64,000 nucleotides of DNA from Undaria pinnatifida (lineage: Eukaryota > Sar > Phaeophyceae > Laminariales > Alariaceae), in assembly GCA_012845835.1 (NCBI GenBank), contig JABAKD010000018.1, positions 682,001-746,000 on the forward strand, in the 5' to 3' direction. Shown here piece after piece: positions 47,101-57,800 of the stretch. A program made the translations under genes and the position numbers. The notes under the pieces were generated by a model, which worked only from the letters and a program-made list of their open reading frames with translations, did not search any database and was not told where the DNA came from. How positions within the stretch are numbered: the stretch's first letter is position 1; every line of letters starts with the position of its first letter.

Positions 47101-49768
47101 AATCAAGCACCCTCATAAAGTAAAAATATCATACCTCTCGAAGTCCGGGTCTCGAGCGATTTTCTAAACATTCATATCATTTATTGTATTCCTTTTTTCT
47201 GGTATGCACTTATTGGGCATTTTCGTCTTCAAATTGATCGGTGTTGCCCGGTTTGTATTTTGTATCATCAGATTAACGCTGTCTCGCTCTTATCCAGCAA
47301 GTTGGTATACATTATCAATGTTTTTTTTTTTTTCATCACAGGGAGGGGGCGTTTCTTCTAAAGGAAGCGATGACCAAGGCTACGATAGGTAGGAGTGTCA
47401 CCTTCAGACCCATTTTCATTTTAGTGGCTCGCAGTCGCTCGCGAGGAGAGTGGCGCCTCTTTCCTTTCGCGGTCTTTTAGCTTTCGTGTAGTTTCAATTT
47501 TGCGATACAAATCCGCAAATTTAATGGTAAGAAACGCTACTCTAAACATTACCGACGGATAACAGATTGATTCGTCCGTGAGAGGGTGGAGAGCCATTAT
47601 TACTACAAGTAGTAATAGTGCGATAGTGCTGGAAACCCGGTAAAAATGAAAATGGATGTGTATCATAACGTCGTCCAATATCCCCCCTGCCGCAGCCATG
47701 TATGTCCGAATGTTACACGGAGGCATTCGCCGGCGGGCGAGTAAGGGCCGCCGTCGTTATTGCCCCCGGGCAACCAAACAACAACCGCGAAAAGCATCTC
47801 ATTACGATGCCAAGATGGCTGCTTGTCCTGGACCGGTTAAATATCTGAGTGTTGCCGGACGGATCGAAAAGCCATGGAGAGAATGACCGGGAAATTGTGT
47901 GTCATCATTACTATGAACGCTCAATGTTGGACTCAATTCGTCATTCATTCGAACTGTTCCAGTCAAAAGTCGAACGCATGTAACAACGTTCATTGTTATT
48001 GGACGGAATGAATCATCTTTTAAACCAACGCCCGAGGCAAATTACAATGAACGCGACCCACTCCCGTGGAAATTTGCTTAGAGGGGGCTTTCAGAATACA
48101 CAACTAAACAGCACATACATATATATATAAACGTCGGATGAAGACAGCTTAGATAGCGTCGTGACCTCAGAAACCACACTATACGAGGTATTGGATTATG
48201 AACGTTTCATTAACCCCACGACACAGGCGACGGACAAGCCATGCACCCACGTTTTACAACAACAACGGAGGTAAATGAATGGACGAAAAGGACAAACACA
48301 ACAATGCCCCCTACTCGTACTATTAATGGAATGTAAAAAAGTCCCGTATGACGTAGCACGCACGCATTCAACGAGTTTGCACCTTGAACATCTACAGCGG
48401 CGAAGCGAATGAAGCCAAACAAAGCCATGAACGAGTTGGAGAGACGGAAAGAACAACAGCAAGCAACGCGACCCAAAAACTAGGTAGTGCTACTTTCTGC
48501 CGTCTGAATGAAAAGTAAAGTATGCGGCTCGTTGCCAAAAATTGTGTATATTCCCCCAGAAAGGTCGTCTTATTATGTTTTCCGCACCGCACATACATTT
48601 ATGTAACTAAGAATTAATCTAAACCTCCGACAGAGAGAGTTGAAAAGGCCTATGCATCACTCAAAATGTTTCAACAAAAACAAGACACGCCATAACAGAG
48701 AAGATGAAGCTAAAACGCGTACAGACCCGTACCGCCCAGTGAAAGAACCTATCATGCATATTACATGAAATACTTTTTTACTTGAGTATATTTTCTACTA
48801 CGCATAACGCGCACGCGTGTAGTGTGCTATTTCTAGTGTGCCCTACTTTGGGCGGCAGAGAATGGGACCCGCCGGAGCTAATGGTATACCAGCAAAAGGG
48901 GAACTATGGTACTCTTCAGCGCGACTTTTATCCCCTACCATGCATGACACATAAGACAGCCGAGAACCATTTAATGTACCCTATCCGATGATGACGAGCA
49001 AAAACTCATAGACAGGCACATGAAGTATTTTACAACGAAAATAATGAAATGTACTGCATCCTCACAACGTATAGTCGAGCATGACACAGAAAGGCGTATG
49101 AATAAATGTAATCGAAAACGCAAGTATCGTAGTACCGGAGACAGCAATAATTATCACGTTTTATACACTTGCACGAGAAACCCTTTTAAGGACACGGCAC
49201 CGTGTTGTAAGGCGTGTTTCATAAATATGTGGCTCAGGTGCGAGAACCAAGAAACCCCGATTGCAGCTACACTCACTCACGATATCTCCCTCTGACGATG
49301 GCTTGACACGCAAAGGGTCAAGTGGCGGAGCTCATAAAGCCGTGAGATCGTGAGTAAGCAAAGACCATCAAAAACGGTAACAGAGCAAAAAACAAATACA
49401 GAGAAGAGACCGACTTTTCAAAACCACAGGTATTATGGGACAAGGCAACTAACTGCTGTAGTATTTGCGGTGAGATGCCATATGGCAATCAACTTTCACT
49501 TAATTCCGTGCAGTGATTCTGAGATAAGATCGGAAACCCAACACAATACGTCATATACTCTCGCTTTTGCCCAGTTGTCCCGGAGGAGCCAAACGGGTTT
49601 TCGTGGCCGCCTATATTGTATATCCCGCGACGTAACTCGGTACTCTGCGACGTCTCATGCGGACACCCGCAGGGACTGCTGTGTGAGGTATACAGTGGGG
49701 TCCCGCGGGCACCCGCAAAGGCCCAAGCTTCTAGTCCGCGGGAACCCGCGGACGCGTGGTTCAAAAGC

Positions 49769-50012
49769 AGGTGCACTACTTTTTTTTCCGAGCTTGATCC
49801 TCAATTTCGGGAGGTTAGAACGTCTCCCAACACCTGACTTGGACAGACGTAAACCTGATACCGCGGGTGAAACCCCCCATGGCCTAGGTACATAAAACGA
49901 GAACTGTGTAAAGAACATGCTGTGCCGATCTCGAACGGTTTTAGCTGAAATGTCCCCGTCATTCGGAAAATATTCCATGCCTCAACTGCTACTTCTATCG
50001 TAACACGCGTCC
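49769..50012 (-). repeat. R1 MITE-like repeat, reverse copy
   Basis: Begins 'gcaggtgcactacttttttt', contains 'cccatggcctaggtacataa' and 'gtccccgtcattcggaaaat', and ends 'ctatcgtaacacgcgtccgc'. Confidence 0.7.
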
Positions 50013-51232
50013 GCGGGTACCGCTATTTCCAGCTGATTCGAGCATTCACGCGAGCGCCTGCGCGGACACCTGTCATGCCGGAATTTTCGTCTCGGGTTGC
50101 GATTGGGCTTAGCTCAGGGGTGGAAGCACGGTCCAAGCACTTTCACCAAAGTCCATCTCGTGGAACTAATGCTGTTGAGCGTGTACCAAGTTGCGCTCGC
50201 ACAGCTAAAGCTGGGCGTGAGCTATTCCGACACCGGAAGAACGTACATGACAACTACGCGCGCACCCACGAAGAGTCCCATGGCACCTCCCACGACATAT
50301 CTACAAATAATCTACATGGGCGACCAAAGAGAAATAATCGAAATGACAAGCCAATTAAACACAGTGGGACTGCTGAGTGGCCGAGCTCACACGCAATACC
50401 ATGCACAGACGCGCACGAATTCCAATGAGAACCAACACGAGGTGTTACCGCGATCGAACGTGGGAGGGAGCATGGAAAACGGCGGGTATGTGCAGGATAC
50501 CATGGCTGCGCCCACGAGCTTCCAAACAATAATACGACGAGTGGAGCAACGTTGAGAAGAAGAGTCTTCGAAATAATACCTCTCCCCCCTCCCCGTTTGC
50601 CCCCTCCCCTCGCGTCCAGAAGGTGTTTAGTGCCGTTTGTCGGGGTTGCTCGGAGGTAAAAAGCGTTTCGTGAATTGATCTTGCTTTTTTTTAAAGGAAT
50701 TTAGATCTGCACTATTTCGCACCGATGCACGGGGGTGCTGGGCTGCCTGTAGAAGCGTGTAGACAATCAAAAGACGGTATGGCGGTAGACCGGCGTATGG
50801 TTTCGTATTTATTTCCCTAACAGCTGATTGTTACGGAAAAAAAAGTGCTATCCGAGGAAAAATCGTATAGCGTAGGCATACAATGATTTGTTTGCCCCCC
50901 AGACACACAAAAAATAAACGATTATGGTTTTAAGTAGACCCGTCTTTAAGAAGTAATTCCAGCCCAAACGTTTCTGACCGCTTCCGTAGCTTGCGTATTT
51001 TCTTACATATACACAACCATTTGGCAGATGGCTACGTAACCATATATTTTGAAAAATGACCATATATTTGGTACACCTGCGGTGCCACTAAAACAAAACG
51101 ACGCCAGGATAAACATTAGTAACGTTGAAGAAAACCAATTGACAAGGTGACGTGGCAATGGTTACCGGCTATAGCTTATTTCAATGACTCTCCTTGGAGA
51201 AGTATGTCATTCTCATCTGCCATGCTATAATG

Positions 51233-54146
51233 TATTATAAAAAATGAAAATACACTCCAGCTGTGAGATCGAAGATTTCGTCGAAACTCATCTTTGCAAG
51301 CTGTGTGTGATACTCCGATCGCACGCATTACGAGTTGTGTGTCCTCATTAAGGATATAGGTCGGCGACTCCCCTTACAGCTACAGTGTAGCTATCAGGTT
51401 CAACAGGATGATTTTAGTCAGTCTGTGCGCGGAAACTATATAACCCGTTTCTGAGGGGGACAAAATCTGACAGCTGTGAAGGGAAAGGGGGGGCCTGGTT
51501 TTGATCAAAAGCGAGCGGGTTTGGAGGGGGGCGGGGGGGGGGGGGAGGGGGGAAGGGGCAATTTGTGCATGTAAGCTATCAATCCTTTCGAGGGGATAAA
51601 TCTTACGGTTTTGGCACCAGTATATTATTGGGGACGGGGGGGGGGGGGGGGGGGGGGGGGTTGGGGCAGGGGGGGGGGGGGGGGCGGCAGCTCGATATGT
51701 GCCTGGAAAACTATACATTATTTCGAGGGGAAAATGTGACATTTTTGGAAATAATACATCAGTTTATCGTGTATATCCTGGGGTAAGTCGTACAATCAGT
51801 GAGTAAAGAGAGGGTGGAGTGTTCGAGGGGGTGGGGTCGGGATGGGTTGGGGGGGGAGGGTGGGGGGTGGGGGCGGGGGTGGGGGGTGGGGGGGGGGGGG
51901 GGGGGGGCTCTAGGTGAGGGGTTTGTTATACGTGTGGTGCTAGGTCTAGGCGAAGGTGCGGGTGATGGGGAAGAAGGGGGCGTTCGAGGCGGGCGGGGGG
52001 GGGGGGGGGGGGGGGAACACAGCGGCATGGATGGCTCTCGAAAGATAATGAGGTGATATCCTGTGCGTGAAGTGTTTATTAATGTGGCGGATTTCGATAT
52101 TTGGTGGGGCGTTTGAGTAAGGGAGAGCAACAGGGGGGGGGGGGGGGGAAGATTTTTTAGGAGGTTTAGGACACAAATAATATTCAAATACACTTCGGCT
52201 GTGAGATCAAAGATATGTATCAGCTTGTTATACGCGTGGTGCTAGGTCTAGGCGATCGTGCAGGTGGTCGGGAAAAAGGGGGCGTTGGAGGGGGGGGGGG
52301 GGGGGGGGGAAACACAGCGGCATGGATGGCTCTCGAAAGATAATGAGGTGATATCCTGTGCGTAAAGTGTTTATTTATGTGGCGGATTTTGATATTTGGT
52401 GGGGCGTTTGAGTAAGGGAGAGCAACAGGGGGGGGGGGGATTTTTTAGGAGGTTTAGGTCACAAATAATATTCAAATACACTTCGGCTGTGACATCAAAG
52501 ATATGTAGCAGCTTGTTATACGCGTGGTGCTAGGTCTAGGCGATCGTGTAGGTGGTCGGAAAAGAGGGGGCGTTGGAGGGGGGGGGGGGGGGGGGGGGAA
52601 ATAGTTGAAACCTTCGTCATGGATGATCAGATAGATAATGACGTGGTATCAACTGCGTATAGGTGTTTACTACACAGGCCGATTTTGATTGTGAGTGGGG
52701 CGTTCGGACAGACTAGGCGGAAGGGGGGGGGGAGGATCGGGGGACGGAGGGGCGGGGGGGGGAAAGGGTTGGGGTTTGGTATGAAAAAGAGGTCAGTGGA
52801 GGGGGAGGGGAGGGGGGGGGGGGGCGGGGGGGGCGGGGGGCGGGACATTTCAATATGTTCGCGGAAACTATAAATTCTCAAAGGGGACAAACCTGACGAT
52901 TGAAGCAATAAGACATCCCTATATATCATCTGGCTTGTAATGTTTACTATTCTAGAAGGTTTGATGTTAGATGCAGCATACAACCCAGTGTTCAAGTGAA
53001 ATAAATAACGTGTTAAATCTTCACAGTTTGTTGTTGTATGATACAGCGATCGAAAGCTAGAATATTTTATAGAATATTTGTAGGTACCATTATTTTCTGA
53101 CATCGCTAATTATAAGAAAGAGATACGTATTGTCAAATGCAACAGGCGAGGCGATGTGGTCATGCACTGTGTTTGTCACCATCATCATACAGTCACCATT
53201 ATTATCGACATCGCTAATTATACGCACGAGATACGTATTGCTAAATACAGCGTGCGAGGTGATGTATGTGGCCATGTGCTGTCTCCGTCATTGAGCATTA
53301 GAGGGAGGGATGCGAATCGACGCTTGGTATACATGTGCTCAATTACGTTACCTCATTAGTCATACTTGGTATGTATATACCAACAAGCGAATATATACAT
53401 AAATATGGCCCTTCCTTTCCCCCCCGCCATTTCCCCCCCCCTGTCTTCACCCCCCACCTCCCCACACCCCCACCCCATCACACCCATATCCCCTCGAACT
53501 CTCCGCCCTCTCTCTACTCACTGAGTGTACGACTTACCCCAAGATATTCATGGTCAACTGATGCATTCTTTCCGAAACCGTCAAATTTGTCCCATTTAAA
53601 GAATATATAGTTTCCACTCACAGGTTGAGCTGCCCCACCCACCCCCCCTACACCCCACCCCCCCCCCCCCCCCATGATAAACTGGTGCATTTTTTTTTTT
53701 TCTCCTAAAACCGTCAGATTTATCCCCTTCAAGGATTTATAGACACACACAAACTGCACGCCCGTCTGCCCCCCTCCCTCCCCCCTCCCTCCAACCCCGC
53801 TCCCTTTTGATTAAAACCAGGCCCCTAAATCCTTCGAAATTCTGCCCTCCCCTCACCGGTTTTTCGACCTACAGGAGTCACTTGATGAACGGATGCGTTT
53901 CCTTCCACAGCTCTAAGATGTTGTCCCTCTCAGGAACGGGTTTTATTACAGTTTTCGCGCACAGACTGCCTAACATCACCCTGTTGACCCTGATAGTTAC
54001 ACAGTGGTTGTAAAGGGAGTCGCCGACCTATATCCTTAATGAGGACACACAACCCATAATACGCGCGATCAGAGTATCACACACAGCTTGCAAAGATGAG
54101 TTTCGACAAAATTTTCGATCTCACAGCTGGAGTGTATTATTTTTTT
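51233..54146. mobile_element. F fold-back element, complete copy 2 (about 2.9 kb) with internal array
   Basis: The left arm begins at about 51233 ('ttataaaaaatgaaaataca', 'gtcctcattaaggatatagg', 'caaaatctgacagctgtgaa'). The right arm ends at about 54146 ('tccttaatgaggacacacaa', 'cacagctggagtgtattatt'). Between them are several modules with 'gaggggataaatcttac' or 'gaggggacaaa', separated by G tracts of about 10 to 35 bases up to roughly 52830, and by C tracts from about 53420 to 53790. A tandem array sits in the middle. I see no protein-coding gene; long proline- or glycine-rich ORFs here are products of the homopolymers. Confidence 0.85.
51925..52600 (+). repeat. tandem array, unit about 288-302 bp, inside F copy 2
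   Basis: The word 'cgtggtgctaggtctaggcg' recurs, with its preceding 'gttata' starting at 51925, 52227 and 52515. Each unit carries, in order, a G tract, 'agcggcatggatggctctcg', 'gtggggcgtttgagtaaggg', a second G tract and 'aaatacacttcggctgtga'. The last word is a variant of the outer tip of the F arm. A related single unit is at about 45460-45700 in F copy 1. Confidence 0.88.
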
Positions 54147-56494
54147 GAATATACATTAATATATAGGTTAACCATGTCTACAAACCCACGAAATCGGAGA
54201 TGACATGGATATTTGAGGAAAGAGATCAGAGAAGATAGTCTTGTCACGAATGTATACGGAAAGAGGGACGTATAAAGTAGGGGATACATACCCAGCGGAT
54301 TAGCCGGCCGTAAGAACTTCGGAGCATTGCCGTTGAGACCGACAAACGTCACTCAGCTGTGAATAGCCTCGAAGGTTATGGGTGACGTGGGCATATGCCT
54401 GCTGTTTTCTTACCTTTTGTTGGGATTTTGGTATATATGGTGCACTAATTGGAGGAACGTTGTAGTCCAGGCGGTACGTGCGGTTCTGTGTGACTGTTTG
54501 AAGGGTCTGTGATGGCCCCGGGATTGCTATACAGAGCGGCCTCAACCCCCCCCCCGCCTTACCCCACCTGAGGTCATTTTTACCTCTGACCCTGATGCCT
54601 GCTACAATCTTGGAACATGTCTGTATCTATAGTACGATGATCGTCGATCGCACCAAAAGCGTAAAACACTCCTGAAGTACTCGTTTAGTCTGCCAACCCC
54701 CATCACTCCCCATGTAGGTTTAGCATTCGTAGACCATGCGGGATTGTTCATTAGAACGCATTTTCCGGTATTTGTTTTTCGTAGACTCATTCGTTTTATT
54801 CGGTCACGGTGTACAGGCCCTGGCGTTCTGAGTCTCAGAAAACTAAACACGGCGTAGCATATGGGTCTGGCACGTCGACTGGGAAAGTGGTTTGTGGTAG
54901 CACCGCGCAGCCCAGACGCGGGTCACTCGAACCAAAGAGGGGCGTGAAGGAGGAGTAGGGAAACCACGGTCGAAGAAAACAAGGAGGAGACGGCAGACCG
55001 TGAATCGCCAGGCACCAGGCCGACTAGTAGGAGGTAGCACCTGTTTGAACGCAACTTCGAGCTGCTGGGACTACCGTGTTTTCGCATTTGCTTTTGGTTT
55101 TGGTGCTGTCTGCTTCACCCCCGATCGGAGGGCAGCTGCGAGATGTTGGGGATATTGACTGCCAGGTTTTTTCTTTACCGTTTGTATCCCTTTCGGTATT
55201 GTTCGTGTGGTCAGATTCATTTGGACATTCCCGTTAGCTCAGCCCTCTTGGTTATCTCGTCGGCTTGCCCACGGCGTATATTGATGCGAATGGGTGCCCG
55301 CTCGGACGTAAACGTTTAGGATCTACCAGGTACTCTGGGCGGTATTAAACTTTGTTTTTCTTAGGCAATCCCAGCCCAAACCAGAGGGGTGATGTTGGGA
55401 CGCTAGTGTTGCCTAGAGTAATTCGGTCAGCAAGGTGCGGGTACTCTCCTTCGATTGCCTCAACCCCGGCGGTTCAAAATGGTGGTATGAACCCTGGTCG
55501 GCCTAAAACACCATCTCCACCGTGGGTCTGCCGTATGCACAGTCGTAAACCGTAAATAATAAACGTGAGAAAACTCAGCATCTAAGCAGAAGACAGGGCA
55601 CACACCACAGGTGCCAGGGCAGCATTTTAAATGGGTTCTGATTTCGACTGCTGGATGGAGGGGTTAGTAGCGTTGCTGCTTGCTTGGTATGTCCGTCACT
55701 TACTGTTCAATAGGCAGATATCAGATGTGTGGAGATTAGATCTTGCAGTAGTAGGCGATAGTTTTTTTCGTTGTGCCCAGTTTTCTTGTTTGTTTTTCTA
55801 TCGCACATAGTACCTATCGCTACGCATACGTGGGACAGTCTCACGTAGATCGGGAAAGAAAGAAACTTAAAAACAACGAAATTATATATAAAGGAATAAA
55901 GTGGAAGCAAAGAAACGACTTGAAAAAACAGCATACTTGAAGACCCTAGGAACTGACTCACAACGGCATAGGGCGCATAAAGTGTATAAATTACATCAAC
56001 GGCACTGAGTAGACCACACAGCAATGCCATGAAGTCCAGGCGGCCTGCCGCCACCTTCATATGGCCATCGTAGCCCCACAAACGTCAAGACCATGATAAC
56101 CAGGCCCAAACTTGAGACACAAAACCCCTTGGCACCTCCCCCCCCTCTCCCCCCTCCGCTTCATCCCCCTCCCCCCCCCGCCCTCTCCCCACTCCCGTTC
56201 CCTTCCCCTTACGCTCCCTTCTCTTCCCCCCCTCGTCCCTTCCGTCCACCCCAACCCCCTGCCCCCTCACCCCTCCCTTGCCGGCCGCCGAGAAATGCCG
56301 ACGGTGGGTGATGCTGCCGCGGCCTTGGTGTGTCGACTGCAGCTCTACACCTCCCCGCGCCACGCAGGCCATTTCCCAATGCCTGACTGTATCCCCTCCT
56401 CGACCTTTCTGAGCCATATGCCGGCCTTTGGTGCAGACGTTAGCGACACTTCCAGTAACGTTTCCAACACCTATGCATCCTACTGCAGGCGCAC
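54147..56494. other. intergenic, no gene recognised
   Basis: Nothing recognised except a C tract (about 54547-54558) and a strongly C-rich stretch at 56130-56280. Confidence 0.5.
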
Positions 56495-57800
56495 CATCCA
56501 GACATTCTCTTGACCCCCTGGTTAGCGCCTACGTCCGCACACATTACCCTTTGTAGAAGACGTTCCTCCCTCTTAATTGCCGCTGATCACGCAAACAGTA
56601 TCCTCCGCGAGTATACTGTCTCCTCTATGCTCTCGGAATCCGTGTTCACAAGCACGTCGACGTGCACGAAAGGGTGGTAGTCGCGCTTCGGTCTCCGCCA
56701 GCCGCGGCGTCCGATGAGAATGGAGTGGTAAACCTGTCGTAGCCTGTCGTATTCAGGCTGTTTCGGACTCCACGCCACGCTCCCGTATAGTAGTGAATTG
56801 TCTCGACCACCTCGTCTTTTCACAAGTCGTACTTGTGTGCGTAAGCAAACACCCCGAGGGTAATACATTCGCATGTTGCACTGCTAAAAACTCGCCCAAG
56901 CCCTCTGAAGACGCTGCGTAATCTGGACACTAAGTGTTCTCTCCGTGCTGGTAGCCCCACCCAAGTACACAAACTCGATCGAGGTTTCGAAAACCAGGCC
57001 GACAGCGTCGATCATAAACGACACCACCCCCAATTTTTTTCTGCAGGCACATGGTCTCCGTTTTGGCGTCGGAGCCTACACGCTCGAGCTCCGAGAGCGC
57101 AGTCAGGATCACCGCCATCACTCCCTCCGGACCTCTGGCAATCACGACACCGTGCCCACACCGTCAGTATATAGCATCCCCGTCAACCTCTGCCCCCCCC
57201 CCCCCCTACCCCGCTGACTTTGCCTGCCAGCGGTGAGATCTCCTCGCACGCATCCTCTTTCTTGCGTTGGAGCTGGACCACATTGTCCACCCTGGCTGGA
57301 TTCGCGAGGAGGGGTTTCTCGACGACACGCAGTACAGCTGTGGGAAACACGTTGTACAGCGAAGACCTTTGTCGAATACTTTACCCCTCGTCGAACGTAT
57401 CCGAGTACTCTCCATCACCCAAACCTACGCACGCTTGCATGCCGTGGTGGAATTGATGGATGACGGGGAACATTCTCCGTGACATGCAAAGACGAGCAAG
57501 AAAATACGACATAAGGGTTCGGTAGACGGAGCCATAGGCTTTGGGGAGGTCGATAAAGCACAAGCACAAGGAGGTTTCCTTCTTCCTCGTCAATCTGTGA
57601 TGGCGTGTTGCTGCGAAAATCGCATCAGCTGTTAGTCCCCGGGGTCTAGGCCTATACTGTTCATCCTTCACAGTTTTTTTTCGTTCGCAGCAGTCACTAA
57701 GGCGACCCGCGATGCCCTTGTAAATGGCATTTTTGCTGGCTTTAGCAACGAGGAAGACGCCATTATAGGTGCCACACTACGTCCGATCATTCCGCGCCTT
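56495..57800 (-). pseudogene. decayed LINE-type reverse transcriptase, antisense
   Basis: Read on the minus strand from about 57790 down to 56500, pieces of a non-LTR retrotransposon reverse transcriptase appear in order: YKGIAGRLSDCCER (about 57720), DEQYRPRPRG then ADAIFAA (57670-57610), CFIDLPKAYGSV with the motif A Asp kept (about 57550), FHHGMQACVGLGDGEYSD (about 57440), DKGLRCTTC in another frame (57360), MLYTDGVGTVS where YADD is expected (57171-57160), DAKTETMCL (about 57060), LLYGSVAWSPKQPEYDRLRQ (about 56790) and ESIEETVYSRRILFA (56630-56590). At least three frame changes and several stops separate these pieces, and the catalytic Asp-Asp has become Thr-Asp-Gly within Y-T-D-G. The copy is dead, and 5' endonuclease sequence is not visible. 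Confidence 0.85.

Larger units (their letters stand above)
46385..51232. other. intergenic region between two F elements
   Basis: No recognised gene. It contains two diverged R1 copies (about 46600-46820 and 46880-47100), an R3 repeat (about 47375-47530), a short perfect hairpin near 47597-47618, and one reverse R1 copy (49769-50012). The stretch from about 47900 to 49400 is A-rich and free of the repeat families seen elsewhere. Confidence 0.5.

Noticed and set aside
49350-49895. 181-residue open frame (+)
   Set aside because: No family recognised; it overlaps an R1 copy at its end, and one ORF of this size is expected by chance in 64 kb.
50097-50555. 152-residue open frame (+)
   Set aside because: No recognised domain and no splice or neighbour support.
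51925-52600. CRISPR-like array
   Set aside because: Units of about 290 bp are nearly identical throughout, with no short repeats or unique spacers, and the genome is eukaryotic.
51759-53103. Proline- or glycine-rich open frames around the G/C tracts
   Set aside because: They are produced by homopolymer runs in the F element and not by selection for protein.
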